NCBI GenBank assembly: GCA_014904845.1
Contig: MU119218.1
Span: 120,774-184,773, forward strand
Reading direction: 5' to 3'
DNA: 64,000 nucleotides
DNA from: Acephala macrosclerotiorum
Taxonomy: Eukaryota > Ascomycota > Leotiomycetes > Helotiales > Mollisiaceae
Part shown: one piece after another, positions 10,423 through 20,850 of the stretch
How positions within the stretch are numbered: position 1 is the stretch's first letter
How the letters are laid out: every line of letters starts with the position of its first letter
The notes under the pieces: generated by a model
The model's input: the letters and a program-made list of their open reading frames with translations, nothing else
Database searches by the model: none
What the model was told of the DNA's origin: nothing
Position numbers and translations under genes: made by a program

Positions 10423-10721
10423 GGAGGCGGAAGGAATCGAACCTCCGATCCCACAATTTGAAGCTTAGGTTCCCCCAACAAACAACTCCATCACCAGGAA
10501 GGGGTTTGGCCTTTGAGCGGTGGTTTTGTGTAGGTTTTCTATATATTTTTTTGGTTGCCCCGTGGCCTCAGGGATAGTCGGTGGTTCCTTGCTCTTTCTT
10601 CCGACAAGAGGATTGTCAATTTGACAGAGAAAAGAAGGGAGACCGACTATAGATGCCTGGTGATGGAGATGCTTGCTGACCAAGTACTTCTTGTGTGCTC
10701 CGACCATTGAGCCACACCTCT
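10423..10721 (-). tRNA. tRNA-like Pol III unit 3 (227-nt insert)
   Basis: On the minus strand, 10721 to 10423, the arms fold well. The acceptor AGAGGTG pairs with CGCCTCC (six of seven). The D arm GCTC/GAGC has a perfect A box TGGCTCAATGG. The anticodon stem is CACAA with TTGTG, the variable loop is GGATC, and the T arm is GGAGG-TTCGATT-CCTTC with an exact B box. A TTTTT run follows at 10409-10405. Canonical splicing at 37/38 removes 227 nt and leaves loop GAAGTAA (AGT, A33). In the unspliced RNA GAAG of the 5' loop can pair with CTTC of the insert, leaving a 3-nt bulge at the 3' site, as in pre-tRNA substrates. The large size of the insert is explained mostly by the palindrome at 10486-10668. 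Confidence 0.55.
10486..10668. repeat. MITE-like palindromic insertion inside tRNA-like unit 3
   Basis: Perfect 13-bp inverted termini, ctccatcaccagg at 10486-10498 and cctggtgatggag at 10656-10668, enclose 183 bp. A second nested inverted pair, atagtcggt at 10574-10582 and accgactat at 10642-10650, lies inside. There is no coding capacity. No target-site duplication is evident. It may be a small non-autonomous DNA element or an intron-specific hairpin. Confidence 0.5.
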
Positions 10722-11375
10722 TGATTAATGTTGATTTTTGTTTGGTGGAGGGAACGTGCTTATTGAAAACTATAGAGATAGATTTGGGAGGATGCTAGAA
10801 GAGAGGATGGGTATATCTCGGACGAGGAATGGCAGAATGCGTGCAAACGGAGCTGCATGACTTGGAAGCAAACGAGGGATGCACAGAAGTGGCATGACGG
10901 AAGCCCCCACATCGTCAGTAAAGCAGCGGTAACAGCAAAGCAGAGTAGCAAGCAAGAAGAGAGCGAAAACTCGTTAAAGCTCATCAGTACCCGAGAAGTT
11001 GAACGAAAATCATAAGTAGTTTATGTAGATTGTGTAGGCACCTAGGTATATCAGAGAACGCCTCAACTATGCATCATTCCTCTGTTCCAGGACCCAGTCC
11101 GCAGACCGAGCTCGTCATCTAGGTATAATACCCCCAAAAAGTCACCATTTGAGAGACCGAAATGCACGCAGGTACAGTAATTGAAGGCTTCCCATGCCAC
11201 ACCTTCATACGCTGAAAGTAGAATCGGAAATCGACCCACGCCATGCTTCATGAAAAGAAATCCTTATGCTGGCCCAAACTCCATCCATATGTGCCGTATC
11301 CCATATGCGAGCCTCTATGCGCAACTCCATTTGCCCATTCCCGTTCCCATAGTAAAAACATACAAAAGAAAATTT
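10722..11375. other. spacer, nothing recognised
   Basis: Contains the 5' flank of tRNA-like unit 3 and the 3' flank of the SNF2 gene. I found no further gene or repeat. Confidence 0.45.
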
Positions 11376-14300
11376 CTACTTAAACAAGCTCCTCAGATCT
11401 TCGAGACGTTTTCTCGCCGCCTCGGCTTTGTCGATTCGGCCACGACCTTCACTATCCATACTCAGTTGTGCAAGTTTCTTCTTTTTCTCTTGCAGCTCCA
11501 GCATCTTCTCTTCGAAACTGTCGTTCATAATGTATCGCACTGTCTCGACTTCTCGCTTCTGACCAAGTCGATGGACACGGTCGACGGCTTGGGCTTCTGC
11601 AGCGGGATTGTATTGAGGCTCCATGACGTAGACTTTGTTGGCAGTCGTAAGATTGAGACCGAGACCACCTGCTGTGATGGAGACGAGGATGACAAGGATA
11701 GTTGGATCGTCTCGGAAGTTCTCCATTGCTTGGCCACGAGCAGTACGGGACATCTTGCCATCGAGTCGACAGTAGTTGATGCCGTTTTCTTGGAGAGCAA
11801 ACTGGATGAGATCCAAGTGTGCGGTCCAACCCGAGAAGACGACGCTCTTGATCGGGGCCTCATCCAGCATGAGCTCAGATTCTTGTTTCGATGCAAGCAA
11901 GTCTGCAATCAATGCCTTCGTCTTGGTGTGGGGGCCACCGTAACCTTCAATCTCCTTGCCGTGGTTGGCATTATCCCTGGTCTTCGTTCGGCATTCTTCC
12001 TGATCCTCAACACCTCCTTGTTTGAGAGGGAAGTAGGAGAGCTTGATGACTTGCTGGCAGATGGGACAACTGATCATTGATTCACCTCGAGCGATGCCCT
12101 CCATATCAGCCTTGTATCTGTCAAAGCAGGCATTGCAGATGATATGAAAGCATGGGGTCATATGGCCGATGATTTCGTCTTTAGGCTCTCCATCCGAGTC
12201 AACTGCTTCTCCTGGGCCAATCTTCCGGACACAGGTTAGACAGTTATCCGCGTTTGTCTCCTTCATCAGATTGTACATGTCGTAAGCTTGCTTCGCAGAC
12301 AGAGCTGGTCGGTCATCTTCATCATCGCTGTCCAAATCAATGGCCGAATCCTTGCTAAGACCACTCATCACTTTCAGGTCTTCCTCGCTGAGAAGATCTC
12401 TACCATGAGCACAGATGAGTCGCAAGCGGAGGATTGATTGCAGGATGTGGACGTATGACTTTCCGGTCAAGCTCTTCTCCCTCGCACCAACGATAACTTT
12501 GACTCGGTCATTAGCATTCTTAGCAAAGATCTCGTAAATCGCTCGCTCTTCAACGCTGAAGTCGAGCTTGACAAGGTGATCTCGGCGTGCAGGAAGATCG
12601 ATTCTGTCCTTGAGGCGTCGGAGAGTGATGCTATCAACTAGTAGTCGAAGCTTGGGCAAGATCTCAGGGTCACACATCTTGAACGGAGCCATGATATATT
12701 GAGCAAAACCGCCTTTCTCGTCAAAAGGCTTGATGCGTAAGAATGTCATCAAAGCACCCAAATCCTCCAAGCGATTTTGAACTGGAGTTCCGGTGACAGC
12801 CCATCTGCGGTTGGCAGCTAATCTGCATATAGCCTTCGACTGCTGCGTAGACTGCTCTCGAATCATATGAGCTTCATCCAGGACAATTCTGAACCAGTTG
12901 ATCTCTTCCAGCGGGTAGGTGCCATGTTTCTTCTTGCTTCGATGATTGAATTCGCTAGCAACAGAGCCGTAAGTAGTGATCACAAGGTCGAAGTCAGCGA
13001 GCTTGTTGATATCCTTGATTCTGTTCGGGCCATGGTAGACATAGTACTTGAGAGTACCAGGCTTGATGTGTTGCTTGATTTGCTCCTCCCAATTGGCAAT
13101 AGTACTGAGAGGTGAAACAAGTAGAGTGGTCTTAGCATTAAGTTTGAGAGGGGTCTGCTCGAGCTTTGGCAAAGCTGTCTTGCCCTTGCGTACAGGACAA
13201 AGATCTCGGTCATCCTTCGATGCACAGGGAGCCTGCTGTGACCACTCGATGGACTTGTTGTCAAGGGTAGTCATAACGAGAGATAAGATGCTCAAAGTCT
13301 TGCCGAGACCCATCATATCGGCCAGAATACCACCAAGAACTTGAGGCGGACTTTTTCGTTCTTCTTGCCCAGTGATGACATTAAGATAGGTTCTTTCGCC
13401 ACTGGCAGATATGTTCAGTCGCCATAAAGAGCTATTGGACTTATCTTCCCTGCCAAAGGTGCGTTCCTTCTCTTTGTTAGTCATGAAGTACAGACCTTGC
13501 TTTTGATGTTTTAGAAGCTCAGTCGTGATGCGAGGATCTGCCTCCAGCTCCTGGAGGTTCTCGGAGCGTTCCAAGTTGTCAAACATTGACACAATATCAT
13601 TCCTAATCTCCTCAGTGGTTCGCTGCGGTCCTTGCGGTCGGGCACCATAAGAGTACGCATTGGAAGGTCGAGCTTGGGGTTGAGGAGGCTTTTGGATAAC
13701 ATGTGGATTATGTAGCTCGACTCCAGCCTCGACAAAGAAAGGCGTTCGAAGGAAGAGTCCCTTTTGAGATAAGAAGCGTCCAATCTGTAGAGCATGCTTC
13801 CTTGGCCCATAAATGTTCAGATCAAGGTTGTATCGAACCGACACTGCACTACCAGGGGGCAGATCACCCTCTTTCTTTGGCCGAGCAAGAATCCTGGATG
13901 CTGTTCGAATTCCAAACTTGGAATCGAGCACAGGTGTCAAGCCGATAGCTGTGTTGACATCCACGTTGCCGATAATCTCACGTGTGTAGTCTACTGCGTG
14001 GATAACGTTGGTCTTATCGTTGTACCGTCTTCGCAGGACGATCTTGACCTGGGGCCAGAAGCCTTGGGATACAGCCACAGTTCCTGGCTTCGCGGCGGGG
14101 ACCTTGAAGGCGAGAATCTCGGATCCTTCGATGCGGCCGTAGCAGACCTCTCTGTCTTCAGAGCTCTCCAGTACCTGGATATCATCATCGTCGTCGTCGT
14201 CGTCGATGATGGTCGATGTATCCACAGGCGCTGTGCCTCTCGATTCTGCTTGCTTCCGACCTTCCTCCCTCTGTTCCCTCATATATTGGCCTATGACGCC

Positions 14301-14936
14301 ACCCTTTCCACCACCGCTGAATTCGCCCTTTCCGTGCTGCCCCCGCTCGTCAACAATCTTCCTTCGCTTCTGAGGTATCATGTCTCGGTCCACCACATTG
14401 TTTATGCGCTCCAGCATATGACCCATGCCTATATGTCCGTTGCCATTCGTATACGAAGCAAACCCATTCCTGTTCGTACAGTTTGGTTTCATGCTGTCAT
14501 GACTAGGAGAGGGCGAGGGATGGCTATGGTAGCTCGAATGTGGCGAGCCTCCCGGGCTATCGAACTGGAAGGTGAGGTTGGTATTGGTTGAGGCATTACT
14601 CGAGAAGCCATTCGGTGTACTGGTATGCGACGGAGTAGGATTGTAGCCTCGGGGATTCAATAAGGCAGACGGGTTCCATTGCTGCTGCGGGAAAGCGGGG
14701 CTACCGTTCGCAGTCGTGGGGATATTGTTAGGGAGTCGACCTGTAGCAAGAATATGCGCATGAGCGTCATATTGGTGTGAAGGTATTGCTAGGGGCGAAG
14801 GGGAGTAGATGTGATTGTGGTTGTGGTTGTGGAGGCGAGGCTCTGGACTTCCAGGTCCTGCATGGAACTGCGATGGCGAGGCGTTTGATGCTGGGTAGTA
14901 TGGAGATGTACCGTTTGACTGATTCCAGGAAGACAT
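11376..14936 (-). CDS. SNF2-family ATPase with RING finger (Rad5/HLTF-like)
   Basis: An uninterrupted 1186-aa protein. The first 250 or so residues are low-complexity (Ser/Pro/Asn/His) and end in an acidic Asp run. Residues about 280-400 resemble the HIRAN/substrate-binding region of Rad5/HLTF-type translocases. The ATPase has Walker A ILADMMGLGKT (about residue 540) and VLDEAHMIRE (about 687). A C3HC4-type RING (CLTCVRK ... CFHIICNACF ... SCPICQQVI) lies at about 899-957. The second RecA lobe ends with QAVDRVHRLGQKREVETVRY (about 1115-1133). This order of SNF2_N, RING, helicase_C is typical of nuclear DNA translocases that also act as ubiquitin ligases in DNA repair or SUMO-targeted protein removal. 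All catalytic residues look intact. The exact orthologue (Rad5, Rad16 or Uls1 class) cannot be fixed by eye. Confidence 0.92.
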   Translation of the reverse strand: MSSWNQSNGTSPYYPASNASPSQFHAGPGSPEPRLHNHNHNHIYSPSPLAIPSHQYDAHAHILATGRLPNNIPTTANGSPAFPQQQWNPSALLNPRGYNPTPSHTSTPNGFSSNASTNTNLTFQFDSPGGSPHSSYHSHPSPSPSHDSMKPNCTNRNGFASYTNGNGHIGMGHMLERINNVVDRDMIPQKRRKIVDERGQHGKGEFSGGGKGGVIGQYMREQREEGRKQAESRGTAPVDTSTIIDDDDDDDDIQVLESSEDREVCYGRIEGSEILAFKVPAAKPGTVAVSQGFWPQVKIVLRRRYNDKTNVIHAVDYTREIIGNVDVNTAIGLTPVLDSKFGIRTASRILARPKKEGDLPPGSAVSVRYNLDLNIYGPRKHALQIGRFLSQKGLFLRTPFFVEAGVELHNPHVIQKPPQPQARPSNAYSYGARPQGPQRTTEEIRNDIVSMFDNLERSENLQELEADPRITTELLKHQKQGLYFMTNKEKERTFGREDKSNSSLWRLNISASGERTYLNVITGQEERKSPPQVLGGILADMMGLGKTLSILSLVMTTLDNKSIEWSQQAPCASKDDRDLCPVRKGKTALPKLEQTPLKLNAKTTLLVSPLSTIANWEEQIKQHIKPGTLKYYVYHGPNRIKDINKLADFDLVITTYGSVASEFNHRSKKKHGTYPLEEINWFRIVLDEAHMIREQSTQQSKAICRLAANRRWAVTGTPVQNRLEDLGALMTFLRIKPFDEKGGFAQYIMAPFKMCDPEILPKLRLLVDSITLRRLKDRIDLPARRDHLVKLDFSVEERAIYEIFAKNANDRVKVIVGAREKSLTGKSYVHILQSILRLRLICAHGRDLLSEEDLKVMSGLSKDSAIDLDSDDEDDRPALSAKQAYDMYNLMKETNADNCLTCVRKIGPGEAVDSDGEPKDEIIGHMTPCFHIICNACFDRYKADMEGIARGESMISCPICQQVIKLSYFPLKQGGVEDQEECRTKTRDNANHGKEIEGYGGPHTKTKALIADLLASKQESELMLDEAPIKSVVFSGWTAHLDLIQFALQENGINYCRLDGKMSRTARGQAMENFRDDPTILVILVSITAGGLGLNLTTANKVYVMEPQYNPAAEAQAVDRVHRLGQKREVETVRYIMNDSFEEKMLELQEKKKKLAQLSMDSEGRGRIDKAEAARKRLEDLRSLFK

Positions 14937-16064
14937 TGCTTCGCGATCCTCCGTGATCCACCCACGTTACGGTCGCATGCAGATGTGCTGTTGTGCTTGC
15001 GCCGTTCGTACTCAAGTAGCCATCCAGACCTAGGAAATGGGTGAGGGGCGGTTATGTCGAGGATACATCAAGACTTTGGGGGTTCGATACGAGGGTCGAG
15101 ACAAGTCGCTAGAGCTGTGATGATATTAGGAAGTCGAAAGGTGAGCGGTTGGGGTTGGTGTTCAGTATGAGAAATCGAGTCGGTCGTCGTGATTACCTTT
15201 GGTTTTGTGATCTACCCGGGTATGGCGCCGATAACGCGAACACGGCCCTCAACGGAGTTCCAGGTACTTTGTATTCTTGGCGTAAGTTTAGTCAGCGATG
15301 GCGAGCGAGACGAGCAAAGTTTTTGATCATCGAGTCATTCGGCAATAAATTCGTCTGCTCAGCTAGTAAAACGGTTAGCCTGCATACGGTCTGATCTTGA
15401 GTCCGTTACTTGCGTCGAAGTTATCACCTTTTTAGCATTTTTTAACATTTCGTCCCTTGCCTCTTTGTTCCGTCCAATAACTTTATTTTTGCTCGGTTCC
15501 CACAAGTGAGGGGCTCGTGAGGTTCACGTTTGACACGAAACTCAAAAGATCCAACCATTTCTAAGCATTTCAAATACATCCTGCCTTTCACTGCTTTAAT
15601 GTAGCAGATGTATAATAATGAGGAATATTAATGAGAGAATTGGGGATTCAGCATCTATTCCCACCACTCGACCCTAACCTCCTTCGGCTTCACATAAAAT
15701 CGTCCCGAGTGATGGACATTCAAGGACAAAGACCATACTGTCGAATGTCCCATCTGGCAACTTGAACTCATTCTGCAGATACTTCCGGGGAAATCACAAT
15801 GAAAAGAACGGATTTTCAAACTTACTCGAAATACTCATCTTGCCACTTGACAATCCCATTGAGAATACCCCAAAACCTCTATCCGGAAAATGAATACTCA
15901 GACTTGTGATGCAGAAGAACAAAACACCATGCATTATTTCTCCCAAGAGACCTATAATGTATTCATGCACGCATGCTCAACGCCCCAATTCCCAAGTTCC
16001 TAATTATAATACACCCAAATGCCCTCGCCCCTCTTATTTCCAAGTCTAGCATGCATGCTCTACT
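14937..16064. other. spacer, nothing recognised
   Basis: 1.1 kb holding the promoter side of the SNF2 gene and the 3' end of the PI4-kinase gene. T-rich stretches near 15421-15500 are the only feature. No gene is evident. Confidence 0.5.
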
Positions 16065-18380
16065 CTAACACCAAGTAAACACCGGATTTTTACTCTTCAC
16101 CGTCTCTAACCTCTCCACAATCACCTTCCGCTGATTGCCCTCCATACCTTCAGCAGCAGCATACCCAAGATCCCCTTCTAGATCATCTCCATCGTACAAC
16201 ATCGGAACTTTACCGTTCTTCCGATTCGTGAAAGAAAAACGTCGGTTTTCGATACGAGGAGCGTAAGGTGGTGTTCGTGAAGGGCCGTCGTAGGACATTC
16301 GACTGCGCGTGTGGTTGTATGCTGGTCGTTCCGAGAATTTCACTTGTCCGTTCTTGCCGAATTCTCTGCGGGAACCAGAGTTGATGTGTTCGATGGAAGC
16401 CCCTGAAATTCGGCCCACACTGTCTTCGCTGTGGCGTGGACTGACAAGATCGAATCTGTTAGGACTTGGCAGCTCTGTTGACGGACTAGCAAGACCGAGA
16501 AGATCTGGTTGAGGGGCAGAGGCGTTGGCTGCGCTGATGTCCATTTCTTCGGCCTCTGGTAGGTTCTTTTGGAATTCGGGGTTGTTGCGTCTTCGCATCT
16601 CTGCGGACGGCACTCGCATGGGTACGGCCACAGGAATATCGACCAAGTCGTCCCAGACGCATACTCTTGCTCTCCTCGTCAACTCCAACGGCCCGTGATC
16701 AGCTAGCTTGAGAGTCTCAACCACATTCCATGCTTGACCTTTCATGACTGCAATTTGTCTTGCAAACATCCTCTCCTGGAAATCAGCATCCTGACTAAAC
16801 ACTTTCCGCAACTCAAGCTGTGTCTCGCTCCACCATTGCTTCGAGGTGAGAAGCGGCAAGAAGTGGTCCCGAGTTGCTTGAGAAAATGGCTGACCAATAA
16901 GTGATACTGGCAAGAAGAGCCATCCGAAAGGGAAACTTCGCCATGCATCAGGGTGTTTCCAAGGCCATGAAAGACTATTGTCTATAGCTCCAATCACCAT
17001 ATTCGGTCCTCCATTCCTTGAAGGTGTGACTGATCTACTCCTAGCTTCCATGGGCTGTTGTACTCGATACGGCGCAGTCTTTGATGGTATGCTGACATCA
17101 GAGAGATTGACTAATCGTGGTGCGAGTTCTTCGTCCTCTTGATCCCGTCCTCCGTCTATTTGTGGTGGAGGCGCAACAATACTAACATCCTGGTTTTCGT
17201 AGTCCACCTTTATCATCCAATTGTCCAACCCTCTGTCCGTATTCCTCATAATATAATCCAGTATGACCAACTTCTCCAACTGTTCTCGGAACGATTGTTG
17301 CAGCGTTTCTGTCCAGGTAAATCGTTCTGGAGCGTCTCGTGGTGGCGTAGCTTGAGTGGCATTGTCTTCATCGTCCGATTGAGCACCATTCGGTCTGCAA
17401 GTATCTTTCCAACCTTTCTTCTTCTTAGGTGCATCTGTTGGCCTGTATCCTCCTCCATGATCCGGCCAAGGGTGCTCCCGAAGGAAGATGTTCGCATCCT
17501 TGAACCCCTTCAAAAACACCTGAAAGCTTCCAGGTTTCGAAGGAAAAGGTTTCTTCTTCCGATAAAAATTCCGTCTGTCCCAGAAATCGTAGTGAAAGGA
17601 CTTCGAAGATAAATAAACAATATCCGTATAGGGCACCAGATTCGTCCGTAACCTGCAATCCAACGTATACGCCGCCGCCTCCGAAACATAACTGAGGTTA
17701 GGAATAAGACAAGCCCTCCCAAAACAACATGGAAACAAATTCCTATGTATCCATTTATTCCATTTCGGATTCCCCGCCGCATACGGCTCCTCATCCTTCG
17801 GTTTAAAAACACCCACCACCTTCCCCTCACTATTCCTCGCAAAATAGCTCCCAGAACTTCCTTGTGTAATCATCTTCGGATGAACCCCATTCTCAATGGC
17901 GACTCGAACGCTCTCAACCACATCATCGAATTCCAGCTTCGACATCCGTGCCGGATCGAGGTCCGAAGCCAACGTCTCAGCCGTAGCAGGCCTAACCCCC
18001 TCCGGCGCCTGAAAAACAGAATGATGAATTTCCAACTTCTCCTCTTCGGCCGTCTTTCCCTTCACCTTATTAATCTTAAACTTGCTGGCGATCTCGTCTG
18101 CCCATCGTTCCAATCTCGCGTTGATAGCTTTGATATCCACGCCTGAATTACTTCTATATCGTCTTCGATTTCGGGGTCTGCGGGAGGTGGTAGGAGAGGT
18201 TGTGCCGTCGGTATACATGCCACCGTGGGGACGCGGTTGGGTTATGGATGCGAATCGGGGCGCGGAGGCGGGTTGGAGGGAGGCATAGCTGGCTCCGAGT
18301 TGGGAGTCGTCTTCTGAGTCGGTGTCTTCGGCTTGGGCAATGCGGGCGTAGCCCGTTGTTGGAGGTCTGTCCCTCGGCAT
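16065..18380 (-). CDS. lsb6: Type II phosphatidylinositol 4-kinase
   Basis: A single-exon gene of 771 aa. Type II PI4-kinases phosphorylate phosphatidylinositol at the 4-position on endosome, vacuole and plasma membranes. Visible family features include the nucleotide-binding start (SGSYFARNSEGKVVGVFKPK, about residues 165-185) and a cysteine patch CCFGRAC near residue 218 at the place where mammalian enzymes carry the palmitoylated CCPCC. The catalytic loop is DYIMRNTDRGLDNW (about 375-390) and the DFG-equivalent segment IGAIDNSLSWPWKHP (about 465). The C-terminal 150 residues are Ser/Pro-rich and probably disordered. Length and motif order match fungal Lsb6. The cytosolic N terminus begins MPRDRPP, with no competing upstream start. 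Confidence 0.93.
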   Translation of the reverse strand: MPRDRPPTTGYARIAQAEDTDSEDDSQLGASYASLQPASAPRFASITQPRPHGGMYTDGTTSPTTSRRPRNRRRYRSNSGVDIKAINARLERWADEIASKFKINKVKGKTAEEEKLEIHHSVFQAPEGVRPATAETLASDLDPARMSKLEFDDVVESVRVAIENGVHPKMITQGSSGSYFARNSEGKVVGVFKPKDEEPYAAGNPKWNKWIHRNLFPCCFGRACLIPNLSYVSEAAAYTLDCRLRTNLVPYTDIVYLSSKSFHYDFWDRRNFYRKKKPFPSKPGSFQVFLKGFKDANIFLREHPWPDHGGGYRPTDAPKKKKGWKDTCRPNGAQSDDEDNATQATPPRDAPERFTWTETLQQSFREQLEKLVILDYIMRNTDRGLDNWMIKVDYENQDVSIVAPPPQIDGGRDQEDEELAPRLVNLSDVSIPSKTAPYRVQQPMEARSRSVTPSRNGGPNMVIGAIDNSLSWPWKHPDAWRSFPFGWLFLPVSLIGQPFSQATRDHFLPLLTSKQWWSETQLELRKVFSQDADFQERMFARQIAVMKGQAWNVVETLKLADHGPLELTRRARVCVWDDLVDIPVAVPMRVPSAEMRRRNNPEFQKNLPEAEEMDISAANASAPQPDLLGLASPSTELPSPNRFDLVSPRHSEDSVGRISGASIEHINSGSRREFGKNGQVKFSERPAYNHTRSRMSYDGPSRTPPYAPRIENRRFSFTNRKNGKVPMLYDGDDLEGDLGYAAAEGMEGNQRKVIVERLETVKSKNPVFTWC

Positions 18381-18982
18381 GGTGGATGGATTACCGTGAC
18401 GATTTCATGTTGTGGAGGTGTGATTGTGGTGAATTGAGGTTGGTGACGAAATGTCTTGCCAGCTTGCTTCTGAGAGTCGCGTCACGATAGCGGCCTTTGA
18501 CAAGGATGGCGAGCTATCACGTGAAAATGTATGAGCATCAGTTTCTAGTGGAGGGACAGTGGTCTCACAATATATGAAACGTGGTTTCTCGACGAATACT
18601 CATTGGCAATCTGGCCTGGTATTGTAGGACAAGCACCGACGTTGTAGTGAGCTGATATCTTGAGTTCTAGGGGTACTCCCCCTATCGACTCCGTGGTTCA
18701 TACTGCTACCATTTTGAAAAATTGAGTGACCCGAATAATTATACTAATATTCAAGCTTCTATACTAATCTGAAAGAGCGACTTGAGTGAGTTCTAGACCA
18801 TGTTCAGGACGCTCTCAAGAGCTATCCCAAGAATCCGGGTATTTTTACCACCAACCAGTCCACCATTTTTAAAAAAACAACCGTCCCTCCCCTTTAGACA
18901 CATTACCGTACCTGTGCTGCACCCAAATCATACCCAAAGATCTAATATACAAACGCCAGTGCAGACCTCTACACAGGGGATC
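18381..18982. other. spacer, nothing recognised
   Basis: Between the PI4-kinase start and the end of the next minus-strand gene. No independent gene signal; open frames here overlap the 3' end of the neighbouring gene in antisense. Confidence 0.45.
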
Positions 18983-20850
18983 CTAAAACGCAACACCAAC
19001 ACTATTTCTCCCCGGCACATGTCTTGGCATCGGCTCCATTCTCCACCTCTCATCACTTCCCATCTCTTTCTCCCCAAAGGTCCTCACTCTCGTCAGTTCC
19101 AAACTCTTCTCATTCCTCTCCGTCTCAATCGAGAACTCCCTTATCTCAACATCTCTCTTTTGTTCTCTCTTCTGTCCAACCCCAGGACTAGAATCCGGAG
19201 TCCAAGTTGTTGGAATAGTCGGCTCATCCAACTCGCTTTCGAGTGTACTGATTGTGCTGACGGTAGAGTTGGAAACGCGTCGAGACGATTGTTGAATATC
19301 AACACATTGGTAGAAACCTTCTCGGCTGGTAAGGGGTTTGGGGGTGTTGGTTACGGAGTCGAGGGAGCTGGTGCGGGCGTGCTCATTTGATGAAGAGGGG
19401 AAGAGCCAGTTTGAGACTCGGGAAAAAGATTTCTTCTTTCGAAGTGGAGGAGGAGGTGATTGGAGGACGAGTGGGAGTGGTGGTGGTGGTGGAAGGGCGC
19501 GTTCTAGACGGGAAGGAAGGTTTGAAGATGTCGAGGATGGTGAGGGTGTTGTGAAAGCTGCTGATGCTTCTGTAAACGACCTACTTTTGTTAGCTCTAAA
19601 TATTCGCAACGTATTCGGACTTCATAGAAAGAAGATATTCATTGCCAAGCTCGGATATCGAAACTCTTAAAATGTTCCACGTCGCCAGAATATTCATGGG
19701 GAGGAAAGGCGTGAACTTACTTGAGGCGTGTAGGAATATGAACAGTCTTTGACGGGGCAGTTCTGGGGCGTAGATCGGCATGAGGAAGAGCAACACGAGC
19801 AGCAAAGGAGGGTGCCATTGGTGGTATTGGGACTGGCGTAAATGATCGTACATCAGGTGGAGGTGGCATTGGTTCTATGAAGTTAGTCAAGAGTCGTATA
19901 TGAACATTAGGAAACATACCTTGATTCTCCGAATAGATGCTGTCTTGCCGAGTTGTCGCGCGACTAGTTGGTCGACTATTCAGATAGATACTTTTTCTTT
20001 CTTCAATGATTTCCTCGATATCCTTCAGACGCTGTTCTAACTCATACTTCTCGTGCAAGGCCGACTTGACTCGTTGATATACGGGTGGTTCCGTCATCGA
20101 TCTTAGGCGAGCGGGAGGAAGTGGTTTTGGAAGCTGGTTCTCCAACGCTGCCAACAACTCCTGCGTGCTCAATGATTCTGGTCGTGGTTTGTAATGTGCC
20201 GTCCACTCTGAAGTCCCAGACGCTCCAGAGCTGGATCGGACAGGTTTCCGGGGTATCCGGAATGACATTGTACTATCCGACCTTGACTCCGCGAACGTTG
20301 CCGGCGGATACGGCAGTGCCTTTGAGTCGCCTGGGTATGACATATCGTCGATGGCGCCGAAGTGGGACAATATTGGTGACAGCTGGTTTTCAGGCATATA
20401 GATGCTCAGCTCTAAAGGCCTGAATCGCTCAGTTCTTCTTGGAACTGAGTTCTCGACATGTCGAAACTCTGTCGGCGCACCGATACGCGGCCTGCGCGAT
20501 CCATTGCGCGATCTGTTGCGTGGTCCATTATATGCATTAAGTGTTCTTCTCACAGAGAAGCTTCCGCGGCTTGATGCGCGGGATGCAAAGCTCTTGGTTC
20601 TTGTAACCCATTCTCGACCTCTCGACTCGTGCTCTTGAGGTTGTGGGATCGGTGGAGGAACAAGACGAGGTTGATGAAATTCAATCCTCATCGGCTTCTC
20701 GATACCTAATAATTGTTAAGACATACTGCATGCAGGAGCTTGATAGTGCTTACCACGCCTAGGCGCTTGCTCCTTCAACAACGGTGAGCAGCAATGAATT
20801 GTCTCCCCCAAAGCCTTGTAAGCATCATCGAGCCCGCTCAATATCTTCAT
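18983..20850 (-). CDS. unrecognised Pro/Ser-rich coiled-coil protein
   Basis: Four exons on the minus strand: 20754-20850, 19920-20705, 19721-19874 and 18983-19595 (an acceptor at 19583 also keeps the frame), giving about 545-549 aa. Splice sites are GTAAGC, GTATGT and GTAAGT donors. The protein starts MKILSGLDDAYKALGE, is rich in Arg/Ser/Pro, and has a short predicted coiled coil around YELEQRLKDIEEIIEERKS. I do not recognise the family. Immediately upstream (21061-20998) an ATG-initiated segment carries MTCSTRACLMCNHF. Just 5' of the proposed start the same frame reads CACVGCEVAAM, together suggesting a four-cysteine zinc site. No AG acceptor joins them, so the true N terminus is uncertain. 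No signal peptide or membrane segment is seen. Confidence 0.6.

Noticed and set aside
13794..14591. 265-codon open frame on the plus strand
   Set aside because: It is antisense to the low-complexity 5' half of the SNF2/RING gene and has no domain or splice support.
18800..19390. 196-codon open frame on the plus strand
   Set aside because: Overlaps, in antisense, the last exon of the Pro/Ser-rich gene, whose splice sites and frame are consistent.
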